Counted from the first letter of the stretch, positions 11,876 through 24,050 are shown. The stretch: 64,000 nucleotides of DNA from Tragulus kanchil (GCA_022376925.1 JAIOJX010000004.1:178341501-178405500), one strand, 5' to 3'. Notes: generated from the letters alone by a model not told the origin. Program-made: numbers and translations.

Positions 11876-14084
11876 GGGCAGGCAGGAGGGGGACAAGGCT
11901 CGCAGGTCTCCCGGAGGGCAGGTCTCCTTTTAGATGCTTTCCCAACACCCAGCCTCCCCTCCAGTACTTGCGCGCCGTCTAAGGACAGTCACTGGACTGA
12001 GCCAGTGTGACCCAGTGCCCCGTTGTAAGGTCTGCGTGAAACACAGTAGCTGTTCTGAAACGACCGTTGAAAGAGGTGGATGTCAAGGAACGACCCTGGA
12101 TACAGGAAGTCGATTCTCCCTCGGCTCTTCACGTTCAGAGTTTCTGCAGAGTATGTCGTGTTTTCCCTTCTACAGTGTTCCCTATGTGGTGATTTTTCCT
12201 TACGCTGCATACGGGGAAACTGAGGCTCAGAGAAACATTAATAGGAAATGGCAGACTAATACCACGAGTCCATTCCTTGGGAGCCCTAATTAAAGTAATG
12301 AATGAGGTACTGAATGCCTAGGGGTGAGCACATTGTGAGCATTCAGCGAAGAGTAGCCCATTTACCCAGCACTGCCTTGGTAGCGCTCAGGAGGGTAAGA
12401 ATCCACCTGCAGTGCCGGAGACATGGATTCTATCCCCCCGGAGAAGGCAATGGCAACCCGCTCCAGTATTCTTGCCTGGGAAATCCCGTGGAGAGAAGAA
12501 GTCTAATGGACTACAGTCCATGGGGTCACAAAGAGCTGGACACCACTTAATGACTAAAAACCACAGCATGTCATTTACACCGGAGGGTGGGAACTGTATC
12601 TTGTGCACCTGCTTCTCTGTTTCTGAGAAATGGAGCCTGTCACATGGTAAACTCTGGGAAGTAATAGTTGAGTGATTTAGTGAGCACACAGGCAAGACTC
12701 AAGTTAGTTTCTCTGCCTCTTGAAGTCTGCTTTCCATCAAAACAGTAACACCTCCTAATGCCGTGGGAATCTCTGTAATCCTTCTTCCATAACAATCTTG
12801 GCCAGAGTTTATTTTCTCCTGAGTTGATCTCGTGTCTACAGGCAGAACCCATATAAATAAGAACTGCTGTGTCTCCGTAGCAGTACCCTAAATGGGTCTT
12901 CCCAGAGGTGCCCTTGGCACTCAGCCTCTTCGATGCTGTTGTCATTATTGTCCTGAATCTCTGGATAAAGTCAGGGTTTTTTTTTCTGGGCAGGCAGGAG
13001 GGGACAAGGCTCGCAGGTCTCCCGGAGGCAGGTCTCCTTTAGATGCTTTCCCAACACCCAGCCTCCTCCAGTACTTGGCGCCGTCTAAGGACAGTCACTG
13101 GACTGAGCCAGTGTGACCCAGTGCCCGTTGTAAGGTCTGCGTGAAACACAGTAGCTGTTCTGAAACGACCGTTGAAAGAGGTGGATGTCAAGGAACGACC
13201 CTGGATACAGGAAGTCGATTCTCCCTCGGCTCTTCACGTTCAGAGTTTCTGCAGAGTATGTCGTGTTTTCCCTTCTACAGTGTTCCCTATGTGGTGATTT
13301 TTCCTTACGCTGCATACGGGGAAACTGAGGCTCAGAGAAACATTAATAGGAAATGGCAGACTAATACCACGAGTCCATTCCTTGGGAGCCCTAATTAAAG
13401 TAATGAATGAGGTACTGAATGCCTAGGGGTGAGCACATTGTGAGCATTCAGCGAAGAGTAGCCCATTTACCCAGCACTGCCTTGGTAGCGCTCAGGAGGG
13501 TAAGAATCCACCTGCAGTGCCGGAGACATGGATTCTATCCCCCCGGAGAAGGCAATGGCAACCCGCTCCAGTATTCTTGCCTGGGAAATCCCGTGGAGAG
13601 AAGAAGTCTAATGGACTACAGTCCATGGGGTCACAAAGAGCTGGACACCACTTAATGACTAAAAACCACAGCATGTCATTTACACCGGAGGGTGGGAACT
13701 GTATCTTGTGCACCTGCTTCTCTGTTTCTGAGAAATGGAGCCTGTCACATGGTAAACTCTGGGAAGTAATAGTTGAGTGATTTAGTGAGCACACAGGCAA
13801 GACTCAAGTTAGTTTCTCTGCCTCTTGAAGTCTGCTTTCCATCAAAACAGTAACACCTCCTAATGCCGTGGGAATCTCTGTAATCCTTCTTCCATAACAA
13901 TCTTGGCCAGAGTTTATTTTCTCCTGAGTTGATCTCGTGTCTACAGGCAGAACCCATATAAATAAGAACTGCTGTGTCTCCGTAGCAGTACCCTAAATGG
14001 GTCTTCCCAGAGGTGCCCCTTGGCACTCAGCCTCTTCGATGCTGTTGTCATTATTGTCCTGAATCTCTGGATAAAGTCAGGGTT
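11876..14084. repeat. Tandem ~1.1-kb duplication, pair 5
   Basis: Copy A is about 11876-12980 and copy B about 12981-14084, with an offset of 1105. In the first 150 bases A has longer runs than B: GAGGGGGAC/GAGGGGAC, CTCCTTTTAG/CTCCTTTAG, GCCTCCCCTCC/GCCTCCTCC and GTGCCCCGTTG/GTGCCCGTTG. Beyond that the copies are nearly identical. The left copy runs straight on from the candidate promoter island. Confidence 0.96.
12368..12560 (+). mobile_element. Bov-tA SINE
   Basis: A tRNA-like head (TAGCGCTCAGGAGGGTAAGA, CTGCAGTGCCGGAGACATGG) is joined to a Bov-A unit (CAGTATTCTTGCCTGGGAAA, ACTACAGTCCATGGGGTCAC). This family is characteristic of ruminants. A copy lies at 13473-13665 in the duplicate. Confidence 0.88.
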
Positions 14085-14685
14085 ATCTCCTCAATCTCTT
14101 ATTCTCAATTCTGACAACGAAAAAGCTTGGGAAACCACTTTTTCCCCTAACTTATCTGGGCACGAGATTTGAATGGAAACCACCATTTGTCTTTGCTTAT
14201 TCCAAATATTTATTAAAGTCATGTTGATGTATTTAATTGTTCAGACCTTACTTACCCCAGACCTTTCTGTGGGTATCATGGTATATATAGTGTAGGCATG
14301 GCATTACTTTTCAAAAGTCCCTCCCCTCCCCAAAACTGAGTTTTAATTCTGCAACTTATTTGGCCTCAAAAGGTTCAATTAAGAGATTGTGGACCTGTAG
14401 CTTAATGTCCCTTGATATCTTAAATGATCTCCTGTTATGATGCAGGTAAAATTGGGGGAGCCTTTGTCAAAGAGTTGAGTAAGTGGGTAAATGTAGTTAA
14501 GAAAATAAAAGACCTTTTATACCTCATTACTTGTTTATCTTGGAAGTATTTAAGGGAGAAAGTGCCTTAACTCAATGATGTTTCTGAATGTAGGGAGCAT
14601 GTTTTATATTTCTTACATCCTCTGCAAAGCTATATACAGATAAGTACTCAAGAAATGTGATTGATTTGAAAATGTTTGCTTCAAA

Positions 14686-14734
14686 CTCTAGAGTTGAAAC
14701 TCTAGATTTTAACTCTAGATTCTAGAGTTTTAAG
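14686..14734. repeat. CTCTAG palindrome cluster
   Basis: Four copies of (A)ACTCTAGA in alternating orientation lie within about 45 bases, so the stretch can fold on itself in several registers. The duplicate carries it at 15832-15880. Confidence 0.7.
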
Positions 14735-14849
14735 CAAATATTAGAATTTTACTTGACAATTGCAAGGGCTGGATTCTATTTTTTAAATGCCATGTGTATA
14801 ATCCAGAGCCATAGTATCAATTCAGATTTATCCCAAAGATGAATCGATC

Positions 14850-15000
14850 CACTATTTGGGCATTCATTCAACATACTGAGTGCCTGCTAGGTACCTGTTT
14901 ACACAGTAAAATTTATTGGTAGACAAGCTGATCATGGTCCCTGATCTCAAGGAGTATCCAGTCTGGTAATGGAGAAAGCCAAAAAGAAAATCTCAAGCAC
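14850..15000 (-). mobile_element. L2-type LINE 3' end, minus strand
   Basis: GCATTCATTCAACATACTGA and GTGCCTGCTAGGTACC, followed by GGTCCCTGATCTCAAGGAG, read as a reversed L2 3' end. A copy lies at about 15997-16147. Confidence 0.6.
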
Positions 15001-16210
15001 ATAATTATGCATCCTGGTAAATGTCATGAAGGAAATAAACTGGGTGCTCAGAAGAACATGATGGGGCTTCCTGGTAGCTCAGTGGTGAAGAGTTCACCTG
15101 CCAATGCAGGAGACACGGGTTCGATCTGATCTGGGAGGATCCCACATGCTGGAGCCGCTAAGCCTGTGAGCCACAACCCCATCGGGCAACTATGGAACCC
15201 ATTGTCTGATTCTGAATGATAAAGCAGGGTTATCTCCTCAATCTCTTATTCTCAATTCTGACAACGAAAAGCTTGGGAAACCACTTTTTCCCCTAACTTA
15301 TCTGGGCACGAGATTTGAATGGAAACCACCATTTGTCTTTGCTTATTCCAAATATTTATTAAAGTCATGTTGATGTATTTAATTGTTCAGACCTTACTTA
15401 CCCCAGACCTTTCTGTGGGTATCATGGTATATATAGTGTAGGCATGGCATTACTTTTCAAAAGTCCCTCCCCTCCCCAAAACTGAGTTTTAATTCTGCAA
15501 CTTATTTGGCCTCAAAAGGTTCAATTAAGAGATTGTGGACCTGTAGCTTAATGTCCCTTGATATCTTAAATGATCTCCTGTTATGATGCAGGTAAAATTG
15601 GGGGAGCCTTTGTCAAAGAGTTGAGTAAGTGGGTAAATGTAGTTAAGAAAATAAAAGACCTTTTATACCTCATTACTTGTTTATCTTGGAAGTATTTAAG
15701 GGAGAAAGTGCCTTAACTCAATGATGTTTCTGAATGTAGGGAGCATGTTTTATATTTCTTACATCCTCTGCAAAGCTATATACAGATAAGTACTCAAGAA
15801 ATGTGATTGATTTGAAAATGTTTGCTTCAAACTCTAGAGTTGAAACTCTAGATTTTAACTCTAGATTCTAGAGTTTTAAGCAAATATTAGAATTTTACTT
15901 GACAATTGCAAGGGCTGGATTCTATTTTTTAAATGCCATGTGTATAATCCAGAGCCATAGTATCAATTCAGATTTATCCCAAAGATGAATCGATCCACTA
16001 TTTGGGCATTCATTCAACATACTGAGTGCCTGCTAGGTACCTGTTTACACAGTAAAATTTATTGGTAGACAAGCTGATCATGGTCCCTGATCTCAAGGAG
16101 TATCCAGTCTGGTAATGGAGAAAGCCAAAAAGAAAATCTCAAGCACATAATTATGCATCCTGGTAAATGTCATGAAGGAAATAAACTGGGTGCTCAGAAG
16201 AACATGATGG

Positions 16211-16560
16211 GGGCTTCCCTGGTAGCTCAGTGGTGAAGAGTTCACCTGCCAATGCAGGAGACACGGGTTCGATCCCTGATCTGGGAGGATCCCACATGCT
16301 GCGGAGCCGCTAAGCCTGTGAGCCACAACTATGGAGCCTCTGCTCTAGAGCCTCGGAGCTGCAACTATGGAACCCATGTACCGCAACTACTGAAGCCCGT
16401 GTGCCCTAGAGCCTGTGTTCCACAAGAGAAGTCACCGCAGCAAGAAGCCTGCTCACCTCAGCTAGAGAGGAGCCCCCACTCCCTGCAACTGGAGAAGAGC
16501 CTGCAGCGGCAGTGAAAACCCAGAATAGCCAAAGATAAATAAATAAGTAAATAAATTAAA
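16211..16560 (+). mobile_element. CHR-2-type SINE, full length
   Basis: It starts GGGCTTCCCTGGTAGCTCAG, with a B box GGTTCGATCC. Tandem CAACTAC/CTAGAGCC body units follow, and it ends in AGCCAAAGATAAATAAATAA. The damaged partial copy at 15064-15226 belongs to the left duplicate of pair 6. Confidence 0.93.
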
Positions 16561-16570
16561 AGAACTAAGT

Positions 16571-18340
16571 TTTTTTTTTTAAAGAAGATGGGAAGACCTG
16601 AGTAGTAAGTGTGGTGGGTGAAGGCCTCTTGGAGGAGGCAGCCCAGAGTTACAGCATGGAATATCTTCCCCTCATTTCTAAATATCATAAGGGCATGGAT
16701 AGCCAGACAACCAGAATTCAGTGTAACCATTTACCCTCTTGGCCATTACTTTTTTTCTGGTATTATATCACTGTATTTATAATCTCATACTTTTGAAAGA
16801 TAGTAGATGAACATTTGCCTATAGTCAGGTGCCTGAAACGCATAATAAACCAACATATAATCTGCAACTAACACCAATGTACAGCATTTCTTGTTATCTT
16901 GGAAAGATTTCAGCAGTAGAATTGTGTGTTGCATATTCTCTGTGCATGTCATAATGTACTATATGTTAGTAAATAATGCAAAGTCACTTATCCAGACATT
17001 TTTCTTTGTAGTTTTTTTTTTTTTTGAATGGTTAAGAATGTATTTAATTTTGATATGTCCAGCACCTCCATTTGAAACTACTCTATTGGATGGAAGACTA
17101 TTATGCAGATAATTTTCTAGGGCTGAAAGTTCATTTAAGAAAATATTTTTTATAAAATTTAAAAATGGTGGTTAGGAATAGAGGAAAACCTAAATATTAG
17201 GATTTTGTCCTCCAAAATATACATAGGTAGCTATTTGAAAAAGGGTTTTAACAACTATGTTCAATTCCAGTAAGTTATGATGCTAACAGGCTTTTTTTTT
17301 TTTTTAATAGTCTTGTGAAGAAACAGATCAATATTTGTTGTTCCAAGCCAGTAGCATGGTGCATCTCTGCATCGAGTGAGCTTGGTAGAGGGGGAAAAGG
17401 ACAATAGAAAAAGAAAACCCTCGAGACTGAAATTTTTAATAGCTTACTGAAACACATTGTAAATTGAATTTTCGCTGTAGGAGTGAGTCAGATAAAAATT
17501 ATCTATATTCAAAGTGCAAACAGAGAAAATCAGAAAATTCTAAAAACACACAATTTCTCTTTTTCTTTCTAGGGTTGATGATGGTTTCTTTTGGAGAAAT
17601 CCTAATTAAATGGATACATTTCCTGTCTTGTTTATTTGAGCATGTGTTGTGCTTTTACCAAACAATAACAAAAAAGATGATTATTTATCCCCTTCTCTTA
17701 TTTTTTAAAAAAGAAGTGATTATTTAGGATGCTTCTGAAAATTATGTCTTCATTAAATATAGACAGAGAAATTAATCAAGCCTGAGCTAAAAATTGAGAA
17801 GGTTGAGGAGGAGAAAGAAAACTAAAAATAACATGCAGTTTAGCAATTTTCTTTTGTATGTGTGCAGTTTCTCTAGTAAAATCTGATTCTAGATTTTGAG
17901 GCTTTATTGGATCTGAGTGCTCATCAGGGCATATTTTTCTAAAGCTGAGTAAAGAAAGTAATTCAACCTTCCCCTTGGACTTACCAGCCTTACCAGGACT
18001 AAAATACTGGTTTATGGTGCCATGGGTTAGATGTGGAATCCACTGAGGACAATTACTTGTCTTAAAAGTTGATGATGCTCCCTTCTTTTAGATAAACAAG
18101 AAAACAGACCATATTTAGATATGATTCTAGTAACTTGTAGGTTCTAAAAAGGATACAGCCAGAGGTTGGTTGATGATTCTAAGACTCAGATTTCCCTTGA
18201 CTACTCTCAGGACAGAACACATTCATAGGTGACAACACATCTTGAGCTGTCACAGTACAAGTTCCATTTTCTTGTCCACCATTAACTTGTAATCCTTTAT
18301 AATAATTTTGTTTCTGGCCAAATCGGTTCAGTGATACTTT
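16571..18340. other. Non-coding AT-rich stretch
   Basis: No gene, RNA or clear repeat was recognised. Several poly(T) runs are present (for example 17016-17028 and 17293-17306), probably tails of unrecognised old insertions. If 11.6 kb is the ENTHD1 promoter, this is intron 1. Confidence 0.5.
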
Positions 18341-18341
18341 G

Positions 18342-18633
18342 TTTTTTTTCTTTTTGGTTTATTTTTGACTGTGCTGGGTCTTTGTTGCTACACACAGGCT
18401 TTCTCTAGCTGCAGTGGGTGGGGGCTGTTCTCTAGTTGAGGTGCTCAGGCTTCTCATTGCAGTGGCTTCTCTTGTTGTGGAGCCTGGGCTCTAGAGCATG
18501 CAGGCTTTGGTAGTTGTGCTGCATGGACTTACTTGCCTTACAGAATGTGGAATCTTCCCAGGCCACAGATTGAACCCAAGTCCCCTGGCATTGGCAGGCA
18601 GATTCTTGACCACTGGACCACCAAGGAAGTCCC
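18342..18633 (-). mobile_element. CHR-2-type SINE, minus strand
   Basis: The reversed element ends ACCACTGGACCACCAAGGAA. It is flanked by a 9-bp target duplication TGATACTTT at 18332-18340 and 18636-18644. Confidence 0.9.
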
Positions 18634-18881
18634 AATGATACTTTCAATGGAAACTTTTAGCTCTCAAAAGACCACTTACATTTCATTAAAAGACATAGGT
18701 CAATCCCTCATGAGATATTTTCCTGTATCGATCCTAGGAGCATTTATATGGTTACCCTCAATTCTGGCTGATGTAAGCGAGGCACTGATTTGGAAACTAT
18801 AGCTAAATTTTTCAGACTGAATTGCTCTTCTGGAGACATTTCAAAAATATTTAACTCATTTTTTTGTGCGTTCCTCTGCAG

Positions 18882-19035
18882 AAAATTGATCCCTTGTCAA
18901 GATGGAGAGAATCATTTGTATTTGGGAGCAGCAGACCTGGGGAGCAGCTACCTCTCAAGGGCTCTATAAACCAGTCACATAGACTCCTGTTCCATTGTTC
19001 TCGTCCCCCATCCCACCTTCAAATTGGTCTTACCT
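18882..19035 (+). other. ENTHD1: ENTHD1 5' UTR part of first coding exon
   Basis: A pyrimidine-rich tract ending TTCCTCTGCAG provides a splice acceptor at 18880-18881. The following 154 bases lead to the start codon at 19036. The acceptor is a prediction from sequence only. Confidence 0.6.
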
Positions 19036-19384
19036 ATGGCATTCAGGAGGCAAGTGAAAAACTTCGTGAAAAACTACTCAGATGCTGAAATAAAAGTCAG
19101 GGAAGCAACGTCAAATGACCCTTGGGGTCCTTCCAGTTCTCTGATGTTAGACATCAGCGACCTGACTTTCAGCGCGGTGTCTCTCCCAGAGATTATGAAC
19201 ATGCTCTGGCAGAGACTCAGAGACCACGGGAAGAACTGGCGCCATGTGTATAAATCTCTAACCCTAATGGACTATCTCATCAAGAACGGATCAAAGAAAG
19301 TGATTCACCACTGCCAAGAGGGCTTCTGTAATCTTCAAACACTAAAAGATTTTCAGCACATAGACGAAGCTGGAAAGGATCAAG
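19036..19384 (+). CDS. ENTHD1: ENTHD1 coding exon 1: most of the ENTH domain
   Basis: This encodes residues 1-116 of an epsin-type ENTH protein. ENTH domains bind phosphatidylinositol 4,5-bisphosphate at the plasma membrane in clathrin-linked trafficking; the cellular role of ENTHD1 itself is poorly known. The start is MAFRRQVKNFVKNYS, followed by EIKVREATSNDPWGPSSS. Aligned to epsin-1 with an offset of three, the lipid-contacting residues are all kept: R5, K8, R22, N27, R60, K66, H70 and K73. The block GKNWRHVYKSLTLMDYLIK is typical of the family. I use ATG 19036 because family similarity begins there. The exon ends in phase 1 (CAAG|GTACCA) and joins the next exon at a split glycine codon. 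The donor is weak apart from its GT. Identification as ENTHD1 rather than an epsin rests on the sequence of this exon and of the three that follow. Confidence 0.95.
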
Positions 19385-19674
19385 GTACCAGCTGAGGAAG
19401 TTTATACAGTGTGTCAGGAAAGAGTAAGAGTGTGGGAGGGGGTCCTTTTACAGCAGGAGCTGGGGAAAAGTTGTTCTTAAATGTACTAACTGCCTTTCCT
19501 CTGGGACAGTTTTGATTTCCAGTTTAATCCTTTGTGTTGACTCGAGTGCCTTTGAGAACAATATATATATATATTTCCAAAAGGATGTATGAAACTCAGT
19601 TAGGTACCTGATAAAATAATACCTCATGGGCAATGAACATTTAAGAGAGATCATATGATATTCACCTTTCTCTG

Positions 19675-19860
19675 CCTAAACTTACTGCACTTAGCATAAT
19701 GTTCTCAAGATCCATCCATGTTGTTGCGCAAGGCAAGAATTTATTCTTATGGACCTCGAGGGCATTATGCAAAGTGAAATAAGGCAGACAGAGAAAGACA
19801 GATACTGCATGATTTCTCTTATATGTGGAGTTTAAAAAGTTTATAGATACAGAGAACAGA
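19675..19860. mobile_element. Two L1 3' fragments in opposite orientation
   Basis: 19690-19745 (TTAGCATAATGTTCTCAAGA, CATCCATGTTGTTGC) is antisense L1. 19760-19850 (GGGCATTATGCAAAGTGAAA, CAGACAGAGAAAGACAGATA) is sense L1 from the equivalent 3' region. The two abut. Confidence 0.75.
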
Positions 19861-19892
19861 TTAACAACTGTCAGAGGCGGAGGGAAGGAAGA

Positions 19893-20229
19893 ATTTTTTT
19901 TTTTTTTTTAAGATTTATTTATTTATTTATTTAGGGCGGGGGTCGGGTTGGGTAGGGAGGGGAGCAGACGGGCCACTTCTATTGGTCTTTCATTTGTCTG
20001 TTTTCATCCGTCTTTGTTCTTTGGCCCGTGTGGGCCTCCCATCGCGGTGGCGTCTGTCGTTGCAGAGCGCCGGCTCTGGGCGCATGCGCTCCAGAGCTCC
20101 GGCTTGGTAATTGGACACATCGGTCCAGCCACTCTGGGGCACGTGGGATCTTCCCAGGCCAGGGATTGAACCGGCGCCCCTTGCACTGCAAGGCGGTGTC
20201 TTTACCCACTGGACCACCAGGGGAAGCCC
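19893..20229 (-). mobile_element. tRNA-derived SINE with C-rich 3' segment, minus strand
   Basis: From its 3' end the element reads poly(T), AAGATTTATTTATTTATT, then a G-rich tract (GGGCGGGGGTCGGGTTGGG), then CACTTCTATTGGTCTTTCAT, the body, and the reversed head TGGACCACCAGGGGAAGCCC. It is nearly free of decay, which suggests recent activity. Confidence 0.92.
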
Positions 20230-20488
20230 AGAAATTTTTTTTTTTAGTGTAAATAAGTTGATTTAAAAATGAAGTGGAAAGAAAGAAATAAGTACACCAA
20301 AAAGTTAAAAAGTGGGACCTGAGGTCCTGTTTAATTTACATATGGCGAAATAGCAATGAATAATTTTCCATGAACAGACTTCATGATGGAAGACCATTGC
20401 CCTCAGTACCATTTTGTAAAGGCACAGGATATCATATTAAGATCTCTTTTGTGAGTTAAAAGTTCAGAGTTTCTTATCAGATAGGGTT

Positions 20489-20640
20489 GTCATTCAGCCT
20501 AGGGTTGAATCCTGACTGTGCTGCTGCCTAGCTGTGTATCCTGAGGCAATTTACTGGATTACTTGAGGCCTCAATTTAGCTCTCTGTGAATTGGGGTAAT
20601 AGCATTTGTCTCATGGAACGGTTGTGAGGAGTACAAATAT
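20489..20640 (+). mobile_element. MIR SINE
   Basis: GAATCCTGACTGTGCTGCTG, CTAGCTGTGTATCCTGAGGC and AATTGGGGTAATAGCATT, then GGTTGTGAGGAGTACAAA, follow the MIR consensus in sense orientation. Confidence 0.8.
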
Positions 20641-20896
20641 GTTTGTTTGCCTGTTTCTCCCCAAAAGATGTCAGCTCCACAAGAGCAGGGACTTGGTCTC
20701 CCTTGCCCCTTGCTGAGTCTTGGCAATAAGAGGAGCTATCAGCATTTGTTGAGATCATAAAGAAAGAAATATGAATAGTAAAATGATCTCGATTTTGTTT
20801 AAAAAATTATATTTATGTATATAAGATTTATTATATAAGACCAAGTGGTTCTGGTAGGATTAGAGATTATTTTTTAAAAAATTTTGTTCTTGTTGT

Positions 20897-21025
20897 GTTG
20901 TTTGTTTGTTTTCTTTTGGCCGTGCTGTGTGGCATGTGGGATCTTAGTTCCCATACCAGGGATCAAACCCACACTCCCTGTAATGGAAGTGCAGAGTCTT
21001 AATCACTGGACCTCCAGGGTAGTCC
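20897..21025 (-). mobile_element. Short CHR-type SINE, minus strand
   Basis: TTTTGGCCGTGCTGTGTGGC, GGGATCTTAGTTCCCATACC and the reversed head CACTGGACCTCCAGGGTAGT. This is an older cetartiodactyl SINE. Confidence 0.85.
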
Positions 21026-21029
21026 TTAG

Positions 21030-21520
21030 AGATGATTTTTATTTTGTTTTATATCAACTTGTATATTTTAAAACACATTTTATAATTAGACCAAATAAAA
21101 CCAGCATGGCGATGAGAAAAAAAAAAACAAAGTGAATAAGCTAGGAGGCATGACAATTTGATATAATAATGTCACTGTAACTCGTAATTATAATTAGACT
21201 GGAACTCAGTCATAAATATAAGAAAGTGTTTCCAGAGACTATAGAATCTTCAAAAACTATGATGGAGTTAGTTTTATGAATACAGAAATTTAGGTCATGA
21301 AGTGATTTGTTGGGGGTGGAAGAGAAATAGAGAAAGGCTGCTTAGGATATCGTGCTGGGATGAGTCAGTTGTGCCTGATAATATTTTGTTGAGGCAAAGC
21401 ATCAGCACTTCCTCCCCATCTAAAGGAAAATTACAATTTGTTAAAGTGAATGGCCTTATGAATCATGAGAAGAGGATAAAACTCCGTGCAGTCTCTGTTA
21501 AGTATACCTTTTAAAAATAG
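21030..21520. other. Intronic stretch, nothing recognised
   Basis: ENTHD1 intron after coding exon 1. It is AT-rich with no gene or clear repeat. Confidence 0.5.
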
Positions 21521-21524
21521 AATC

Positions 21525-22600
21525 TTTTTAGAGCAGTTTTAGGTTTACAGAAACATGATGCAGAAAGTACAGAGTTCCCTCACTCCCTTCCCCACCCACA
21601 TACATGGTTTCTTCTATTAACATCTTGTATTAATATGGGATATTTGTTACTATTAAGCCAGTATTGATATGTTGTTATTAACTAAAGTCCTTAGTTTACA
21701 GAAGGTGTTCATGCTTTGTGTTCTGCGGTTCCGTGGGTTTTGAAAAACGCATAATGTCATGTATCTACCACCCCAGTGTTGTACAGAATAGTTGCACGGC
21801 CTCGAAAGTGTCCCGCGCACCAGCTCCCCTGCCCGGAGCCCTCAGCAGTCAGATCTGTTTGTTGTTTCTCTAGATTTGTTTTCTTCCAGACTGTCATATA
21901 GTAGCGATCATTCTGCATATAACATTTTCCAAATGATTTCTTTTACTTAGCAATGTGCATTTAAGATTCTTCTATATCTTTTTATAGGTTGAGAGCTCAT
22001 TTCTTATTTTTTGAGATGTAAATCTCAGCTTTATTGAGATATAATTCATAAACCTTACAGTGTACCTGTTTAAAGTGCACAATCCTATAACTTTTAGTAT
22101 ATAATTAATTTCAAAAATTGAGATACCATAAATGTAACATAAAATTTTGTCATTTCAAGTGTATGATGCAGTGGCATTCCTTGCATTCATACTGTGGCAC
22201 AGTCATCACCACTGTCAATTTCCAAACTTTTTCATCACCCCAAACAGGAACACCGTGACCAGTGAGTAGCAGCTCTCCTGCTCACCTCTAGTCTATTTCT
22301 TAGCTCTGTACTTCTGCCTTTTCTGGGTATGTCAAATAAGTGGAATCATGAAGCACTTGTTCTTTCGTATCTGGCTTATTTCACTTGCCATAATGTGCTA
22401 TCATAAGCCGTCCATTTTATCTGGTTTTTCCTTTAGTTGCTTGTACTTTATGTGTCATAAGAACTCCTTGCCTAGTCTAAAATCACAAAGATTTACCCCT
22501 ATGTTTTCTTGTAGTTTTACGTATTACATTTATCTTATGTCCATTTTGAATTAATTTTTATGAATGGTATGAGGTAGAGGTGCCACCTCATTCTATTATT
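21525..22600 (-). mobile_element. Old L1 remnant (3' UTR and ORF2 end, antisense)
   Basis: AGCAGTTTTAGGTTTACAGA, CTACCACCCCAGTGTTGTAC and CTGGCTTATTTCACTTGCCA are old L1 landmarks. AGAACTCCTTGCCTAGTC and CCATTTTGAATTAATTTT are landmarks of antisense ORF2. The L1 continues with interruptions to about 26800, split by SINE insertions and by the duplications. Confidence 0.7.
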
Positions 22601-23949
22601 TTAAGATTTATTTATGGTATTGTATTTGGGCTGTGATAGGTCTTTGTTGCTTCATGCCAGCTTTCTCTAGTTACGGCAGCGGGGGCCTCTCACGGTGGTG
22701 GTGTGCGAGCTTCTTGTTGCAGTGGCTCCTTTTGCAGAGCACAGGCTCTAGGTGTGTGGGCTTCAGTAGTTGCAGCACGCAGGCTCACTGGTTGTGGCCT
22801 GAGGGCTTTTAGTGTTGGGCAGTGCTCGAAATTTTAAAAAACAGAAGGTGTTCATGCTTTGTGTTCTGCGGTTCCGTGGGTTTTGAAAACGCATAATGTC
22901 ATGTATCTACCACCCCAGTGTTGTACAGAATAGTTGCACGGCCTCGAAAGTGTCCAGCACCAGCTCCCCTGCCCGGAGCCCTCAGCAGTCAGATCTGTTT
23001 GTTGTTTCTCTAGATTTGTTTTCTTCCAGACTGTCATATAGTAGCGATCATTCTGCATATAACATTTTCCAAATGATTTCTTTTACTTAGCAATGTGCAT
23101 TTAAGATTCTTCTATATCTTTTTATAGGTTGAGAGCTCATTTCTTATTTTTTGAGATGTAAATCTCAGCTTTATTGAGATATAATTCATAAACCTTACAG
23201 TGTACCTGTTTAAAGTGCACAATCCTATAACTTTTAGTATATAATTAATTTCAAAAATTGAGATACCATAAATGTAACATAAAATTTTGTCATTTCAAGT
23301 GTATGATGCAGTGGCATTCCTTGCATTCATACTGTGGCACAGTCATCACCACTGTCAATTTCCAAACTTTTTCATCACCCCAAACAGGAACACCGTGACC
23401 AGTGAGTAGCAGCTCTCCTGCTCACCTCTAGTCTATTTCTTAGCTCTGTACTTCTGCCTTTTCTGGGTATGTCAAATAAGTGGAATCATGAAGCACTTGT
23501 TCTTTCGTATCTGGCTTATTTCACTTGCCATAATGTGCTATCATAAGCCGTCCATTTTATCTGGTTTTTCCTTTAGTTGCTTGTACTTTATGTGTCATAA
23601 GAACTCCTTGCCTAGTCTAAAATCACAAAGATTTACCCCTATGTTTTCTTGTAGTTTTACGTATTACATTTATCTTATGTCCATTTTGAATTAATTTTTA
23701 TGAATGGTATGAGGTAGAGGTGCCACCTCATTCTATTATTTTAAGATTTATTTATGGTATTGTATTTGGGCTGTGATAGGTCTTTGTTGCTTCATGCCAG
23801 CTTTCTCTAGTTACGGCAGCGGGGGCCTCTCACGGTGGTGGTGTGCGAGCTTCTTGTTGCAGTGGCTCCTTTTGCAGAGCACAGGCTCTAGGTGTGTGGG
23901 CTTCAGTAGTTGCAGCACGCAGGCTCACTGGTTGTGGCCTGAGGGCTTA
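21698..23949. repeat. Tandem ~1.14-kb duplication, pair 7
   Basis: Copy A is about 21698-22840 and copy B 22841 to about 23949, with an offset of 1140-1143. The last 33 bases of A (after GAGGGCTTTTAGTG) are scrambled relative to the intact SINE in B (GAGGGCTTAGTTGATC). B lacks a few bases early on (GTGTCCAGCACC against GTGTCCCGCGCACC). Confidence 0.95.
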
Positions 23950-24050
23950 GTTGATCTGCAGTACGTGAGATCTTCCTGGACCAGGGATCGAACTGGTGTC
24001 TCTTATATTGCAAGGCAGATTCTTAACCACTGGACCACCAGGAAAGCTCC
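23742..24050 (-). mobile_element. CHR-2-type SINE, minus strand
   Basis: It ends in reversed head sequence ACCACTGGACCACCAGGAAA and has body GTAGTTGCAGCACGCAGGCT. It is inserted in the antisense L1. Further copies or fragments from the duplications lie at 22602-22808 (cut) and 24879-25186. Confidence 0.88.

Larger units (their letters stand above)
14080..16380. repeat. Tandem ~1.15-kb duplication, pair 6
   Basis: Copy A is 14080-15226 and copy B 15227 to about 16380, with an offset of 1146-1148. A begins exactly where copy B of pair 5 ends. The last 60 bases of A are damaged. Its SINE reads CGATCTGATC and ATGCTGGAGCC where B has the intact CGATCCCTGATC and ATGCTGCGGAGCC. A then skips about 30 bases and ends in CATTGTCTGATTCTGAATGA, which has no counterpart in B. 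Confidence 0.95.

Noticed and set aside
15100..16280. tRNA gene (B box GGTTCGATCC in many places)
   Set aside because: The tRNA-like heads belong to SINEs with flanking target duplications. None folds as a full tRNA with intact anticodon arm and ending.
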